Origin: an uncultured Eubacterium sp.
Lineage (GTDB): Bacteria > Bacillota > Clostridia > Oscillospirales > Acutalibacteraceae
Direction of reading: 5' to 3'
NCBI GenBank assembly: GCA_910583925.1
Contig: CAJTZJ010000001.1
Span: 211,511-275,510 of the forward strand
DNA length: 64,000 nucleotides
The notes under the pieces were generated by a model that did not search any database, had not been told where the DNA came from, and saw only the letters and a list, made by a program, of their open reading frames with translations. Below are positions 1-15,000 of the stretch, in pieces. Both the position numbers and the translations under genes were made by a program. Numbering within the stretch: the stretch's first letter is position 1; each line of letters starts with the position of its first letter.

Positions 1-3000
1 CAGTTAAGGATGACGGTACTTCAACCGAGACAATTGATAAGGATAAAATTATTCTTAAAAGTGATGATCTGAAGCTGTTTGTAAATGATGGAACAACGGT
101 TACCGATCCTACGATTGTAGGAACAGATGAAGGTGTTACCCATGAAGGTTTCTATGAAATCAATGTTTACTATCCTGAGGATAAGGCAGAAGCTGCCGAT
201 AATTCCATTATCCTCGGAAAGAATGAATTCCTTGACGGATATGCTGTTCATTTGAAAAATCTTCCGGGTAACGGAGATTATACCAAGGAACTTGACGGCT
301 TGGATTTAATGAAGCCTTCAGAGCATAATACAAACGCAACGCCTGATATTTTTGTAGGCGGTGAGGTTTACCGTGTAAGAGAAACAAATCCGCCTGCCAC
401 GGATTATAATAAGATGACCTCAACCTCATATCATTACATGTGGAACGCTGAGAAGTCAGAATATGCTACCAGTCAGTATTACACGATGAATGATACGGGT
501 CTTCTGATGGGTTACCGAATTCCGTTTCAGGCAGCATGGAAGCTTATTTCAACAAACAAAAAGGGTCGTGCAATATATGATTACCATGAAGAAAATGATA
601 ATCGTCAGAATGTTGAGCCGAATATAGGAAGCTTTGATGTAAAAATTTGGAACAGAATAGATACTGACCAGCAGACCGGCAGATCGGCATATATAGATAC
701 GGCAACAGTTACCAATACGATGAACAGTATTTATCGTTTGAAGCATATCTACATACCCGAAGCATTTATTGATGGCGATTGGTTTAATGTTGAAAGCTTA
801 AAATTAACATATGGCAGCAGTAATTCACATACAGCAACCTTTAATTTAAAACAGCTCAAAGACAGCGGTTATTTAACCAAGGATGCGGCAAATCATCAAT
901 ATATATTTGATTTAAATCCGTTTATTAAGGATCATATAGATGAGTTTGCCAAGTTTAATCCGAACAACTATGAAAACGGCGATGTTTATATTAGCGAATG
1001 GATTCATTCCTTTGTTATCAAGCTTTCTGCCGTTAATGCTAAGCAGAGTGATGGAGCCGGTGTTCTGAAAGGCGGAGAATTCCTTAACTCGGAAAGGCAA
1101 AAGCAAACTGCAAACAGAGGCGGAATAGAAAATTCTGCTTTGCCTACATTTTCATATGATGGTGTTTATGTGGACAGAACAGTTGAAGATATTACTGCAA
1201 ATACATGGACAAAGAAATCAAGACCTACCATTTGGCATGGTCCGAACGGCAACCATGAATATTCAAGTTCTACAGATTATTATAACTACGCAGATACCGT
1301 ATTTACTTCTTCGGAAAAGAACGCAGAAGCATATAAGAATCTGAATGGCTCCAGCCAGAATGATGGTTACGGAAATGGTGACAGACGCGATTATTATAAT
1401 ATTAAAAATCTTGTAGCCAATATGAATGTGAAGGCGCAGCGTGTTACAACTATGGATGATGGCTCCAAGACCTTTGCATATGATATTGATTATTCGGAAG
1501 GGTCAAATACATATCTTAAAGTAGATAAAAATCATCTTCTTCCGGATGATTATATTGAATATCAGTTAACTGTTGCGGCTTCGGCTGACAGTATGATTCC
1601 GGTTTATCATCCTGATATACGCTTTGTTGCTCCGACAGGGCAGAGAGTTGTTGGCTGGTATATCATTGAAAATACATCTGATATTCCGGATGATGATATT
1701 ACAGGTAAACTCAGTACAGCATCAACAGGTTCCAACACGGCAATTACAGCAAGCCCGATTGATAAGAAGGCTTATTACAGCCTTGTTGAGGGTACTGACG
1801 GAAATGAGGAAACCTATTACAGACGCCTGGATATATCGGCAGGTGATTTAAGTAAAGAGGAATCTTTAAATCAGCTTGCTAAGGGCAAAAAGATTGTTGT
1901 TTCCGTTATAACACAGCTTACTGACGAGCTTAGCACATTTGAGGGTAAAACAATCAACCCGGGAATTTATGCTGCTGCTCATCCTCAGCATACTTATTCT
2001 CAATACAAAATTAGAAATATTTCGAATGATGCTCCGCATTATACTTATCAGCATTATTATGATGATTCTGCTGAATCAGCTGAATACTGGAGATATACAA
2101 CAACATCTTATTACGGCGAGCTTAATAATGAGCTGACTTATATGTCCGATATCAGAACAAGTACGACATTTTATGACAGCCGTAATCTCAAGCTGGATGT
2201 AAATTATACGGATCCGGAATTCCATTATGACGGAATGCCGATGAAGTTTACAATGACAGGCGGTACAGGCACAAATAATGCAACTGCAGCCAATGCGGAA
2301 AATGATACGCTGCATAGTCTTGAAAGAGCAGTTTATACTGTTTCCTTCCTGCAGACAGCAAACGGCAAGCTGTTTAAGGGCTTTGATTTAACTGAAAAGA
2401 AAGCATTTCCTTATCCTGACAGTGTTACTAAGCATAAGGACGAAAATGCAAAGGTTGAGTATTGCTATTTTGTAGATGCCTCCGGTGATGTTATCGGAAC
2501 AGATGAGGGTATTTACGAAACCAATGCTCCCGATACTCAAATCTGGATATCGGAGGATAAGGTCATTGCTGCAGACAGCTTAACCGAAGAGCAGATTGCA
2601 AACGGCTTTATGCTGCTTAAGGATGCAGTCAGAATCAGATGGACTTACTCTGATATTCCTGCAGGTACGGCTGCAAATCCGATTGTGTTCGCAACTCCTG
2701 CCAATCCGTTTGAATTAATCGGTGTAGGCAGATATCGTGATATCAGAACAGATGCGCAAAAGAAAACAACTGCGGCTGATGATTACTTCACATTTAAAAT
2801 GGATGGGCATGTTGAACTTAAGCACAAGCACGATGAATCTATTGATAATACACTTGCAGGTTCATCCGATTCCTCTGCAATGCAGTTTACTGAGCCTGTT
2901 TCTCTTTACGGCACAGGTGTTATAACAAAAAGCATTGTAAGAGAGCGTCCTATCTTAAATCTTCACACACAGATATTCAAGAACGAGGCAGAAGCGGAAG

Positions 3001-6000
3001 CTGTTTATAATTCAAATGCTGCTCAGGTAAAGGGATATCGTCCGGGAGATACAGTTTGGTTTAAGGACACGGTTCAGAATCTTCAAAAGGGTCCTGATGC
3101 CCCGCAGGGTGTACTTCTTAACCCTGTATTCTTTGATAAAATTCCGGAATATATTTCTGCAAGCGGACTTGAAAGTGCTGTTCAAACAGGAAATACCGAT
3201 AATATCAGGGTTGTATGGTACAACAGGGACGGTACGGTTAAAACTGATATTCCTGAATTTACAGTAACGAAAACGCAGTTTGAGGATGTTCCTGATTATC
3301 TCGGTGATACGGTTACAACCAAGAGCGATACAGACGGCACGAACTTTAATACCCACAGAGCTTTTGCCGATATTACGCTCGGTGAAAACGGAAATACGGT
3401 TTCAACACCTATAACCTTTAATCTTTATCAGATTAAGTTTAAGGATGGTACACGTCTTGAAATCGGCGAGCATATAGAGGTTTATTATTCAGCAACTGTG
3501 AGAATGGAAAATCTTCCGTTGTCTTACACACAAAGAGGAACGGGAGATAATGCCAAAACCTTTGTGGATTATTATCCGAAGTACGGCGAATATTATTCTG
3601 TTTCGTCAGGTGCGGATACATATCACACAACAATTTATCAGTGGCTTACCAGATCCTATCCGTATATCGGTGTGATGTCAGGTCAGAATCTTTACGGCAA
3701 TGCCGGATTAACAACAAATTACTGCGGTTCTCTTACACAGTTTATGAACGCCAACAGTATGATGGATATGAATTATCTATATCATGATCTTGGCGTCAGC
3801 GGACTCAGAAATAAGAATATTGATAAGTATGAATATCTTAAGGATTCAAACGTTTATATGCCGGGATATGAGGGCGATGAAATTAATGACGGATGGATTA
3901 ACAACACTTATCGTTATCAATTGATTAATTATGGTGGATCAAACGGATATTTGAAGGACTATGATGTTAATATTGATAAAAACCAGCAGAAAACCACTTA
4001 TGTTCCTACCTTAACAGCCAATATGCTGGATCAGCTTCCCGCAAGTGAAAAATATGTTGGTCCTACAAGCGGCAGAGACAGAGATTGGTTCAATAAGATG
4101 CTTGTTTACAGAAACAGGTCTGCAAATTGGCAGGAGAAGCATGAGGATGCTGTTATCTGGGCTGAATCAAGAATTCATCTTCAAACAGCTTGGCTTGCTG
4201 CAGGCTCCCAGATTATCGGCTCTGCCGATAAATCCGAATCAACAGAATATTTGCCGACAAATTATAATGGCTTAAGGCTTGATCCTGCATTCAATTATGC
4301 TCATCCAACATGGGCAAACGGTTCATCCGGTGTTTATGGCTATAATACAGGCCTGAATACGGCTGTTCGTCTTTATAATGATGATAATGTTCCGGCAATT
4401 GAATATGACCAGTATTTTACTTCCCGTGTAAGTGCTTATAACTACGGAGACTGGGATTTGACCAGCGGTATTGAATTTACTTATGTAATGCCAAAGGGAA
4501 TTGAGCCTGAATTTAATGAGGACGGCTCCGTTAATGTTGATAAAATAAAAGCTTATATTATGAGCAGCGGTACTTCTAACGCTCCGAAATATGAAAGTAT
4601 TTCTGATGATTTAGTCAGTGTTCAGGTGCTTCAGAAACCGGGAAGTGCAGCCGGCTATAAAACGCCGAATATTATGCAGGATCCTGTTTTGAGTTCCGAA
4701 ACAATGAATAAAACGGGTCACAGCTATGTTGATGAGAATCAGTATTATTCTGCGGATGATGCAACATCATGGGTACTTAGAATAACCGTTAATCAGTCTC
4801 TTAATAAATGGTTTAACCGTGGTTCGGCATATGGTTATATGATGTATGTCGATATTCCTTCTCATGTGTATGAAACGCCTGAAAGTGAATATTGGTATGA
4901 TGAGGTTATGGTTAAACCTGTTGATACCTCTCATCAGGATAGCCTTTATTATCAGATTTATGATACTACCTCACTTTGGGGTCATAATGATTTAACAAAG
5001 CTTGCTGCCGGCTCAAGATTAAGCACACAGTACGGCGGAATGGATTATCTGTGGAACAGCTTCTATCACTATTACGGCGGCAGTGGAAGCGGTGCAACAC
5101 AGGGACCAAACGGAAACTGCTATTATGTAAGTGCCTCTCCGAATATGCCTTATATTAACGGTATGAATATTTCAAACCGTGAAGTATCGGCGCAGGATGT
5201 TCTTGATGACAGCGGAAAGGAAAACTTTGAAAGCGGCGTGCGCAATACCTATGCAAGTACGGGTACGCGTGCCCATATGAGAAAACCGCTCATAAGAACC
5301 TGGACAACAGTAGGTCAGGATAATATCAGCGGTACAGATACACATGGATATTATCTTGATTCACAAGGTGATACATCCACACTCAATATCCATGTTGAAA
5401 ACAAATACTGGCTGAATACAATGGCTGTTGATCAGCATTACTACGGCTGGGTTTCAACCGGAAGTGGCGGAAGAGGTTATTATACCGAATCCAGTGAATA
5501 TAACAGAATTAAGCATACGTATTCAACAGACGGCGGTAATAAGGGTACTTTGTATTATCCTGTTGTAACAAATATTCTTCCGGCAGGTATTGTTCCGAAA
5601 GATGTCAACGGCAGATTGTTTACGGAGGATAATGACGAAAATGCCAAAAAGCAGCTTGATTGGTCGCTTTATAATTACAGCTACAGCGGAAATACCTCAA
5701 CGGATTATGAAAAGTTTGAACAGGAAAAAGAGCTTTATGAGGCTAAGGTTGAATATATTCTTCTTGATTGCGAAGACGGAAGCACAGAGGGAAGATATAA
5801 GATAACCTTTAAGCAGAAATCAGACGATTTGTCAACTGCAAATGCGGATAAGCTTAAGATTTCTTCAGAGGATGCAAGAGTATTCCAGTTCAAGATTTAT
5901 ACCCTTGCTGCGCCAAGCGGTATAACAAAGGATGACGAACTTAACAACGATCTTCTTGATGTATTCCAAAAAAATCATACCTTTGTTTCAAGTCAGCTTG

Positions 6001-9000
6001 AAAACTTCCGATTTCTGATTGACTCCGAAGTTCAGAATAATCAGGCTGAAAATCCTTATTATGTAGGCAGCCGATATGTTGAGAGCTACAGAAACTGGTA
6101 TGCGCCTCCGAACAGACCGAATGATGCAACAATCAGTGATGTTCGTAAGGATTCTGCCCGTATAACAAACCGAGCAGGCGGAAATTCCGGTAATTTTCCG
6201 GATTGTCCTGTATTAACGCAGAATCTTGGTACAAATGCAGCAATAGATGGTACCGATGAGGGCGGTAATAAACGCTACTTTGAGGAAGACGGTAAGATTA
6301 CGCTCAGAGATAATTTTGATAAGAGTAAAATTACCGAACTTCAGATGGAGGACTATACCGATTTAAGGCACGGATTAACAATTCAGTCCGAATATGTTGA
6401 TTTTGATGCCGGCAATGATTCAACCAATATCGGTGTTCATACTACAAACAGAATCCGTGTTCGCTGGCCTGATATCGAAAGCAATGCTTATCTTACCGAT
6501 AAACCTGCGGAAGGTATTGAAAATCTGGGAGTTCGTTCTCCTCAGGGAACAGAGGGTGAATATGTATATTATCCGAATGCTTCCGATAAGTCACAGGCTC
6601 TTCAGTACGGTGATACTCTTTATTACAATGTTAAGGTATCAAATGGTGCAACTGAGGATGACCATTTCCACCACGGAAATGTGCTTCATGCAAAGCTTAA
6701 GGTAGTTCTTGCTCTTCCGGATATTGTCAGATTTGTAGGCAATTATGATAAAGACGGTAATAGCATTGATGATGCAATGTATCTTATTCATAAGACGGAA
6801 GACGGCACGGTTAACAAATATACTTTTGCTGAACTTGAAGATGCAGGCTATGAAATCAAATTTGAAGAAAAAATTGATGATAACGGCAGACAACTGCTTA
6901 TTCTGGAGGTTCTGACTCCGGGTGACTTTACGGATGATGAAACGCCTAATTATATTGATTATGTTGCAGGAAAGCATCTTCCGGGATGGTTCAGCTACAG
7001 CGATAAAATGGTTGTAGGATTTAAAACAACGATTCATAATAATATGGAGGATAATTCCGATATTCTCAGCGGTGAAGATTTCTGGGATAATGAATATAAA
7101 GCAGACAGTTATGCAACATTGGAGGATATCGATGGAGAATATCTCAAACAGCAATATCCGGGCGAAGGCTTTGAAAAGCTTTCAGACCGTGACGAAAGTA
7201 AGATTGCGTATGAGAGAGAATCCGCTGAAAATAAGGAAAACGGAATAGATATAGATTATGATGATGATCCTAAGGAAAGATTTTCTCATGATGTGTCAGC
7301 AGCTATAACACTTCTTAAGCCTCATGCCATTGTGCGTCTCGATACGTCAGAGCAAAGAATACCGATTATTAACCCCGACCTTACAGGGGGTTCCGTTCGA
7401 GTTGTTGAAGACCCTGCAGTTAAGGGTGCAACAAAAATGACTCTCTATATTGACCGTGCAATAAACGACGGTGCAAAGGTACCTGAATTTGTTCTTGATT
7501 ACAGAGTTCCGTTCAGAGGAACATATGAGTCAACAAGAGATGAAGCTGCTGCTTCTGAGGATTCAGTTAAGGGTAATGTGTACGCTGTCGGTACAGGTGT
7601 TTGGGAAATCCCCGAAACTGCCGGAGATGAAGAGTACAGAGAAGCTCTTAAAAACCATCTTTCCGTAAAGGTTTATGGTCTCTATAGCGATAGTGATGAC
7701 AGTTCCGAGCATGGAAAGCTTCCATTTGAAGATAATTCTGTTTATGAAAACGTAAACGATTATGGCAAGGGTAAATGGGTAGATCTTACTTCGGTACATA
7801 ACAGCTTAAGCGGTAATGCCGGACAAAGCGGAGTTCCGATTGATAAGAATACGGTTCTTGATATTACAAGTATTTCAAATGCTCTTATCGGCAATTCAAC
7901 TATGGTTAACAGGCTTTATCAGCTTCGTTTTGTAATTTCATCTGATGATCCTGCTTATCTTGTTCCTCAGAATTTCAGATTGGCAATTGATGCCGATCCG
8001 GATACAGACGGTGTTCAGAATATGGACGATATAGATCCGGAGCATGAAAACTTAAATCCGCTTCCGGAATCAGTAACCTCAGATATAAAATTCCTTGAAT
8101 CCGGAGAACTTGATGTAGATAATTGCCAGATGGGCAATGCAGCATTTGTTATTGCGGCAATGAGCCATCAGAATGCAACAAGACGCCACGTAAATCATTT
8201 TGTTAATGCCTGGGCGCGTTATGATGATGAGCAGTATGGTGTTATAGCAAACCGATCACGTGCCGGTTATTTCATTACCCGTGAAATGCCTGTTCTTGAG
8301 GTTGATTTAAAAGCAAAATATTTCAAACGTGCAAAGAATGATGAAACGGGCAAATATGAATATAGCTGGAGCGATGATGTAATGATCAGTGACAGCAGTA
8401 AAATGCTGAAGTACACTGCATCGATGAAAAATCTTTCCGATGACAGTATTGCTGATACAAATCTCGGTGATGTTGAACAGGATGCTGCAACAGATGTTCA
8501 GATTTCAACGGTTCTTCCGTTTATCCAGAATATTGATAAATCTGTTTCGGATGATGATCCGAATGAATATAAATTCTATAAGCAGGTTTCGTATAACAGT
8601 GAAGAGTGGCAGAATACAATTGCTCCTGATAATGTATCATCTGCTCAGCTTTATGCTGAGGATTCAAAATGGTGCTGGCATGTTGAAAATGAAGAAGGAG
8701 AATGGGTTTCTGTTCCCGAAATTACAAGTGTAACGCTCCAAATGTATGATAAGATTACCGAACTTACCAATACACTTCAGAGAAGAGTTCTTACATTTAC
8801 TTCAGCCGGTATATTAAGACCGGGGCAAAGACTGGTAATTGACTTTATGGTTCCTGTTACAACGGATAACGGTGTAGGCAGTTCAAACTTACTTTCCTGT
8901 AAGGCTTACGGTTTTAAGCCGGGTGCGTATATTCCGTATATTCCGTCAACAGATAACGGAACGGAAACCTACGCTTTTGAGATTGATAAGCGTGATGTCA

Positions 9001-12000
9001 ATAACAATAATATGATGAATTCGGAAAATACCATCACGAAAAACCTCGGCGGTATTTCCTTCAGTTCAACAAGAGTATTCAACAGAACAAAGGTTTCGTT
9101 CTCGGAATACGGAACAGGTCTTAATGTTTCGGGTAATGACAGCTTAAGACCATCTGTAGTGCCTGAGGGTACTAAGTATTCATTCATATCTTCTCTTGTA
9201 AACCCGGATACATCTCCTGATGACGGTGGAAATAGGGGATATGATCAGCCTATTATCTATGATGTTTTACCTTATGAGGATGATATTTCTCTTATCAAGA
9301 TAGACGAACAGGGAAATGTTGCTCAAAGAGGAACAAACTGGAGAGGATATATCAGGCTTGATTCTATTTATGTTAAGTCGGATAAAGCAGGTGTCGGAAC
9401 CGAGGAGCTAAAAGACGGAGTTAATGCAAATATCTGGATAGGTCCTTTTAATTATGACGCAAGAGGAAATATCATTGATATTCCTATGGAAAATCTTCCG
9501 AATGTTGATTTAACAAGTGATAAGGAATTCTTTAAATCCATAAGAGGTGAGGGATTATCTCAGGTCAATGAAAAGAAAAAATACTTTGTTCGCTTAAGAG
9601 ATATACTTGCTCTTAAAGATAAGGATTCCGAAAGATACGATGAAATAGAACGCCATACACAGGCAATCTATGTTGAGCCTCTTGAGGATTATTATCTTGG
9701 CGGAAGTACAAAGCTTTCACTTTCATATGATATGAAAGCACCTTTGAATATTCCGCTTTATACGGGACTGGTTGATGAAGCAGATCCCGATCTAAAAAAT
9801 AAGGTTCAGAATTTTGACTCTTGGAACAGTTTTGCCGCTCAGACAGGTGATGAGGTTGTAACAGAATCTGCTTATGCAGGTGTTTATCTTGCAACTCCGT
9901 CTGATAAGGGTTATATCGGTCATTATGTATGGCTTGATGAAAATTATAATGCTGACTTTACCGATGAAGGCGATTATATTAAACAGGGCGGCAGATGGAT
10001 TCTTAAAAAGCCATCCAAGGATGTTGATTATGACGGCGAGATAGACGATCCGGGTATCAACAATGTTAAGGTTGAACTTCTTTCGGAAAGCGGATATCCT
10101 GTAAACCGCTTCGGTGAGCCTGTTGTTGATATTGATGGTAAGTATTATCTTATTGATGAAGCTACCGGCGAGTTTGCTTATGATACAACCGGTAATCCTA
10201 CCTTTACAACAGCCGGTCCGGTATCTTATACAACCGAAAAGGATGTTTACGGACATAATGGTTATTTCATCATTTCAAACATTACTCCGGGCAACTATAA
10301 GTTAAGATATATCTTCCCTGAAAACGGAAAGTATGATGAATACGCTTTAACAACAAGATTTTTAGGTGTTACAAATACGCCTGTTGAGGTATACAGAAAG
10401 GGAGAAACTCTTCCGGATCTCGGAAACAAGGGTGCCGGCGATGAGCCAAGCGATTGCGGTAAAGTAAATACTTTTGTTGTTCAGACCAAGGATTCAATCA
10501 GAATTGATGCAATTGGAAAAGATACAAGCAAGTATGAAGAATACGATGCTAAGATGACAACATATGATCTTGGTGTTGCTCCGTCCTTTAAATACGGCGG
10601 CTTCGCATTTATGGATAACGGAGAAAGAGTAGACGGCCAGGGCGGTACGGATGGTTATATTAATGACAATGAAGAGCGTATTCCGGGTGTCAGTGTTCAG
10701 TTCTATGAGGTTAAAACCGATGAAAACGGCGAAGAAACTTTCGGTCCTGCATACAATGCAGACGGCGAAAAAATCAAGGCTATTGTAACTGATGAAAACG
10801 GTCATTACGGCACAACGCTTTATCCATACCGAAGTTATATTGCAATTGCCGATACATCTGAGTTAATCAGGCTTATAGAGCCATCTCCGATTACCAGAAG
10901 TACATATCCGTTAAGATATGAAAATGATAACGACTTAACTTATAACAAATCTGCCAAAGCAAATACTACTGCCGTTATGTCGGTTGTTCCGCAAAGAAGC
11001 GAATATCCTATGGGAGAATGCGTAAACGGACAGTATGGTATTTACAACCGACTTAATCTTGGTTTTGTTGATGTCGGTATCGGTTCAATCGGTAAATATG
11101 TATTCCATGATGAGAACTATGACGGTGTACGAAATGAATCTATAGATGAAGACGGCTTGATTATTACCGAGCCCGGTGTAAACGGCGTTACATTGGTTCT
11201 TGAACAGTATTATCTTGACAGCGATAATAACTGGGTATATGTTGATGATATAGATACACAGGAGAGTTATGGCTCTGCTTATACCTTCATTGTTAAGGAT
11301 ACAACCTATATTGTTGACGGCGAAAGATATCTTTGCGGCTATAAAGTAAAGATGGATATGTCAACAGTTCCTGAAGGCTTTGTTCCTACAAAGTATCAGA
11401 TCAATAATGGAAATTCAGACAGCGACCTTCCTTTAACAGGTACAGCCGGTTCGGATTATCGTTATCTCAATGATAATCCTATCATTATTGCTGCGTTGGC
11501 TGATGAGGATACTATTGATGAATACAAAATGGAAGCCTTCGGACAAATATATAATGTTACTCGTTCACAAACCGTTCTTGATGTTGATGCAGGTTTGACC
11601 ATTGATGAAAAAGCTGAAATCAGCGGACTTGTTTGGAACGATAAGAATTATGACGGATGTCAGAATTCTTATATTGATGAAAACGATGTTGAGCTTGATG
11701 AAACAGGTGTTTCCGATATTGAACTTCAACTTGTTCCGTATGTTTATGCAAATAACAAATGGTCATTGCTGAATGCAGAGGATTTAACAGATCCTGCGGC
11801 TTATGATGCTTATATTCAAAAGGTTATAACTGATGAAAACGGCGATTATAAGTTTGAAAATGTTGAATCAACAGTTGTTATTAAACAAGGAAACAGCAGT
11901 GCGCATTGTATAGTTGGCTACAAGATTAAGGTGAATACCGATATTGAAAATATGAATCTCGGTGCAACCAAGTATCTTGCAAACGGCGGAAAAGAGGATA

Positions 12001-15000
12001 GCCGTCTTATCAGATATAACGACGGCGGCAAATATCTGAATCCGAAAGATGAATATATCATTACTGCTAAGAAAATAGCAGACTCTGATGTTGATAAGGA
12101 ATACGGCAAGGATGATGCTTATAATCAGAATACATTGCTTATTCACAATGCATTAGGCTATTTTGATATAAATAAGGTTGTTAATTATGACAGCTTTGAT
12201 GCAGGCTTAACAGAGTTTGAAAGTAATTCAGTTTCCGGTCGTGTATGGATTGATAAAAACTATAACGGCTTGATGGATGATGACGAAATCGGAATTGAAA
12301 ATATTACAATAACACTTAAGCGTTATTATCTTGAAAAGGGCGGCGCCGGTTCTGACGATGCAGCTTCTTGGATTGAAGATGCTGATTATAACAACGAAAT
12401 CCATAATGCTGTATCCGATGAAAACGGAGATTATTCCTTTGATAATCTTGCAACTTATGTTTATAAGAACGGTAAGTATTATCTTGCAGGCTATAAGCCT
12501 TTTGTAGCAGCGCATCCTGATAATTCGTTCTATGCTGCAACACTTTATCGTGTTTCTTCCGAAGACGGATTAAGAAATAACGATCTTAAGAATTATTCCT
12601 TAACCGCTTCTGCTGAATATTTAATTGTTGCGGATATGTGTGATAACAAAGATGAAGATATTTCAACTGAAGCAGCAAATATAAGCAATGATGCAGTTCG
12701 TCTTAATGATTTATACTATGTTGTTAAATACAGAGATAAATTCTATGATATTATTACATCAAAGGCAGTTGAAGAAATTGATGCCGGTTATCATGAATAT
12801 GACGAAGCAAAAATTTCCGGAAGAGTGTTTGATGACATCAATTATGACGGATATATAAACACGGATGAAGAAACCGGAAAAGAAGACGGATTTACGGAAG
12901 AACTTAAAGAAGCGATTCGCAATTCCAGATTTGATGAAATTATTGTAACGGCAACAGGCTACTATTATGACAGCAGCGATAAGAGCTGGAAGCAATATCG
13001 TCCGAATGGGGAAGACAGCGAAGCAACATATACAGCTTCCGTATCTGCGGAAAGTGAAGATGGACGGTTTGAAATAACTGTTCCTACAAAGTATACGGTT
13101 AATGGCCAGAACTATATGGCAGGCTTTAAGCTGAAAGTGAATATGATACCTCTTGATTATCATATTACAAAGCATATGGCAAACGGGGAGGATACAACTC
13201 AGAATGCGCTTCTTAAAGTAAGCTCATCTGAATATCTTTTAACAAAAACAAATCCGAACCGTGAATATTCCGGCGAGTTAAAGGAAGAGCTTGAGGGATA
13301 TGTAATTGTTGCAAATCCGTCTGATAATGCTTCAAGCCCGAATATTATAAGAGGCTATGATATTGCGGACAGCCGAGATGTTTCCAACTATAATATCGGT
13401 TATACAATAAGGCAGAAAGCGGATATTGACGGTATTGCCTTTATTGATAATAATGATAATGGTATTTATGATTGGAAAAATGAAGACGGCACAACATATG
13501 ACTCCGGTAAGCCGGATGAACCGTTACAGGGTGTTGAGGTCGGCATCAAGAGATATATCTGGGATGAAAAAACCGATAAATGGGATCTGTCACCAAATGA
13601 GGATGACCCTGATGCTGAATACTATGCAACAACAGTAACAGGCGAGGACGGCAGATATACCTTTGCAGAACTTCTTACCCATGAGCCAAGCGGCAGCTAT
13701 AAGGATATTCCGCTTCTTTACGGCTATAAAATAGAACTTCTCAATATGCCGGTTGATGATAACGGGGAGGAGCTTGCTGCAACTTATTATCAGAAGAATA
13801 ATGAATTACTTGACAGTGCTCTTATCGCTTCAACCAATCAGGTTATTAAGAGCAAAGACAATAAATCCTATGCAAACGGCGAACATAAAAACGGATATAT
13901 CATTATAGCCAATAAGATTGACGATTCGTCGGCAGCTGAATTTTCGGATATCGTAGACGGATATGATACAACACATGGTGTAAACAGAGACGGATATAAT
14001 CTTGGCTTTGCCGATTATGAAACCGGAAGCATAGAGGGCTCTGTTTTCGAGGATAAGGATTATAATGGTATTATTGATAAAACGGATTCATCATTTAAGG
14101 ATATCGAACTCGGAATTAAGAGATACAGCTATGTAAACGGAAGTTGGAAACCGGATCCGGCGGATGATGAATATTATTCAACTGTAACAACAAGTGCAAA
14201 CGGGCATTACAGCTTCAGAAATCTTCCGCTTTATAAAGAGGTTGATAATGTAAAATACCTTTATGGTTATGAGGTTTATGTTGTTGATGCACCTGAGGGC
14301 TTTGCCTTAACGCGTTATCAGCAGAATAACGGCGATAATGACAGTGCGCTTCTTTTGAACGGGCAAATTATCAAATCAGATTCTTCTCTTTATGAGATGC
14401 TGAAGGGTAAGCTTGTTTTAGGTAATAAAATAACAGATCCGGAACAGACGATTGTTGATAAAAAATATATCGTGGACGGCTATGATATTGTTCGCTCTGT
14501 TCATCTCAAAGAATATAATGCCGGTTATAAAGCAGAGGAAAAGGGTACAATTACAGGCACTGTATTTGATGATAAGAATTATGATGGTGCTTTTGATGAA
14601 AATGACGGTATTCTGTCCGATGTTGAGGTTTCACTCAAACGTTTTGTATTCATAGACGGAAAGTGGATTGAGGATGAAGAATTTGAGGGCTATTCAGTAT
14701 TAACCGATGAAAACGGAAAATACAGCTTTGAAGAGCTTGATACATATCTCTCAATTGATGGAAAAAATCATCTTTACGGCTATGAGGTATGGGTAACAGA
14801 GGCTCCTGATGATTATGCAATAACAAGATATCAGAATGACAGCTATGTTCTTCTTAACGGTCAGATTATTAAGCCGGATACCGAGCTTTCTGAAATGCTT
14901 GACGGTAAAATTGTAGTTGCCGGTGCAGCAGATGATACCGCAGGCATTGATCCAAGCTATATTGTAGAAGGCTATCATACGGTTCTTTCCGCTGCTGTTG

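Noticed and set aside
252..254. TTG as start codon of the giant adhesin
   Set aside because: The frame is open upstream to the window edge with the same protein character, and no ribosome binding site precedes the TTG.
6639..7154. 171-codon open frame on the minus strand
   Set aside because: It is antisense to the adhesin, lacks a ribosome binding site and has no recognisable domain.
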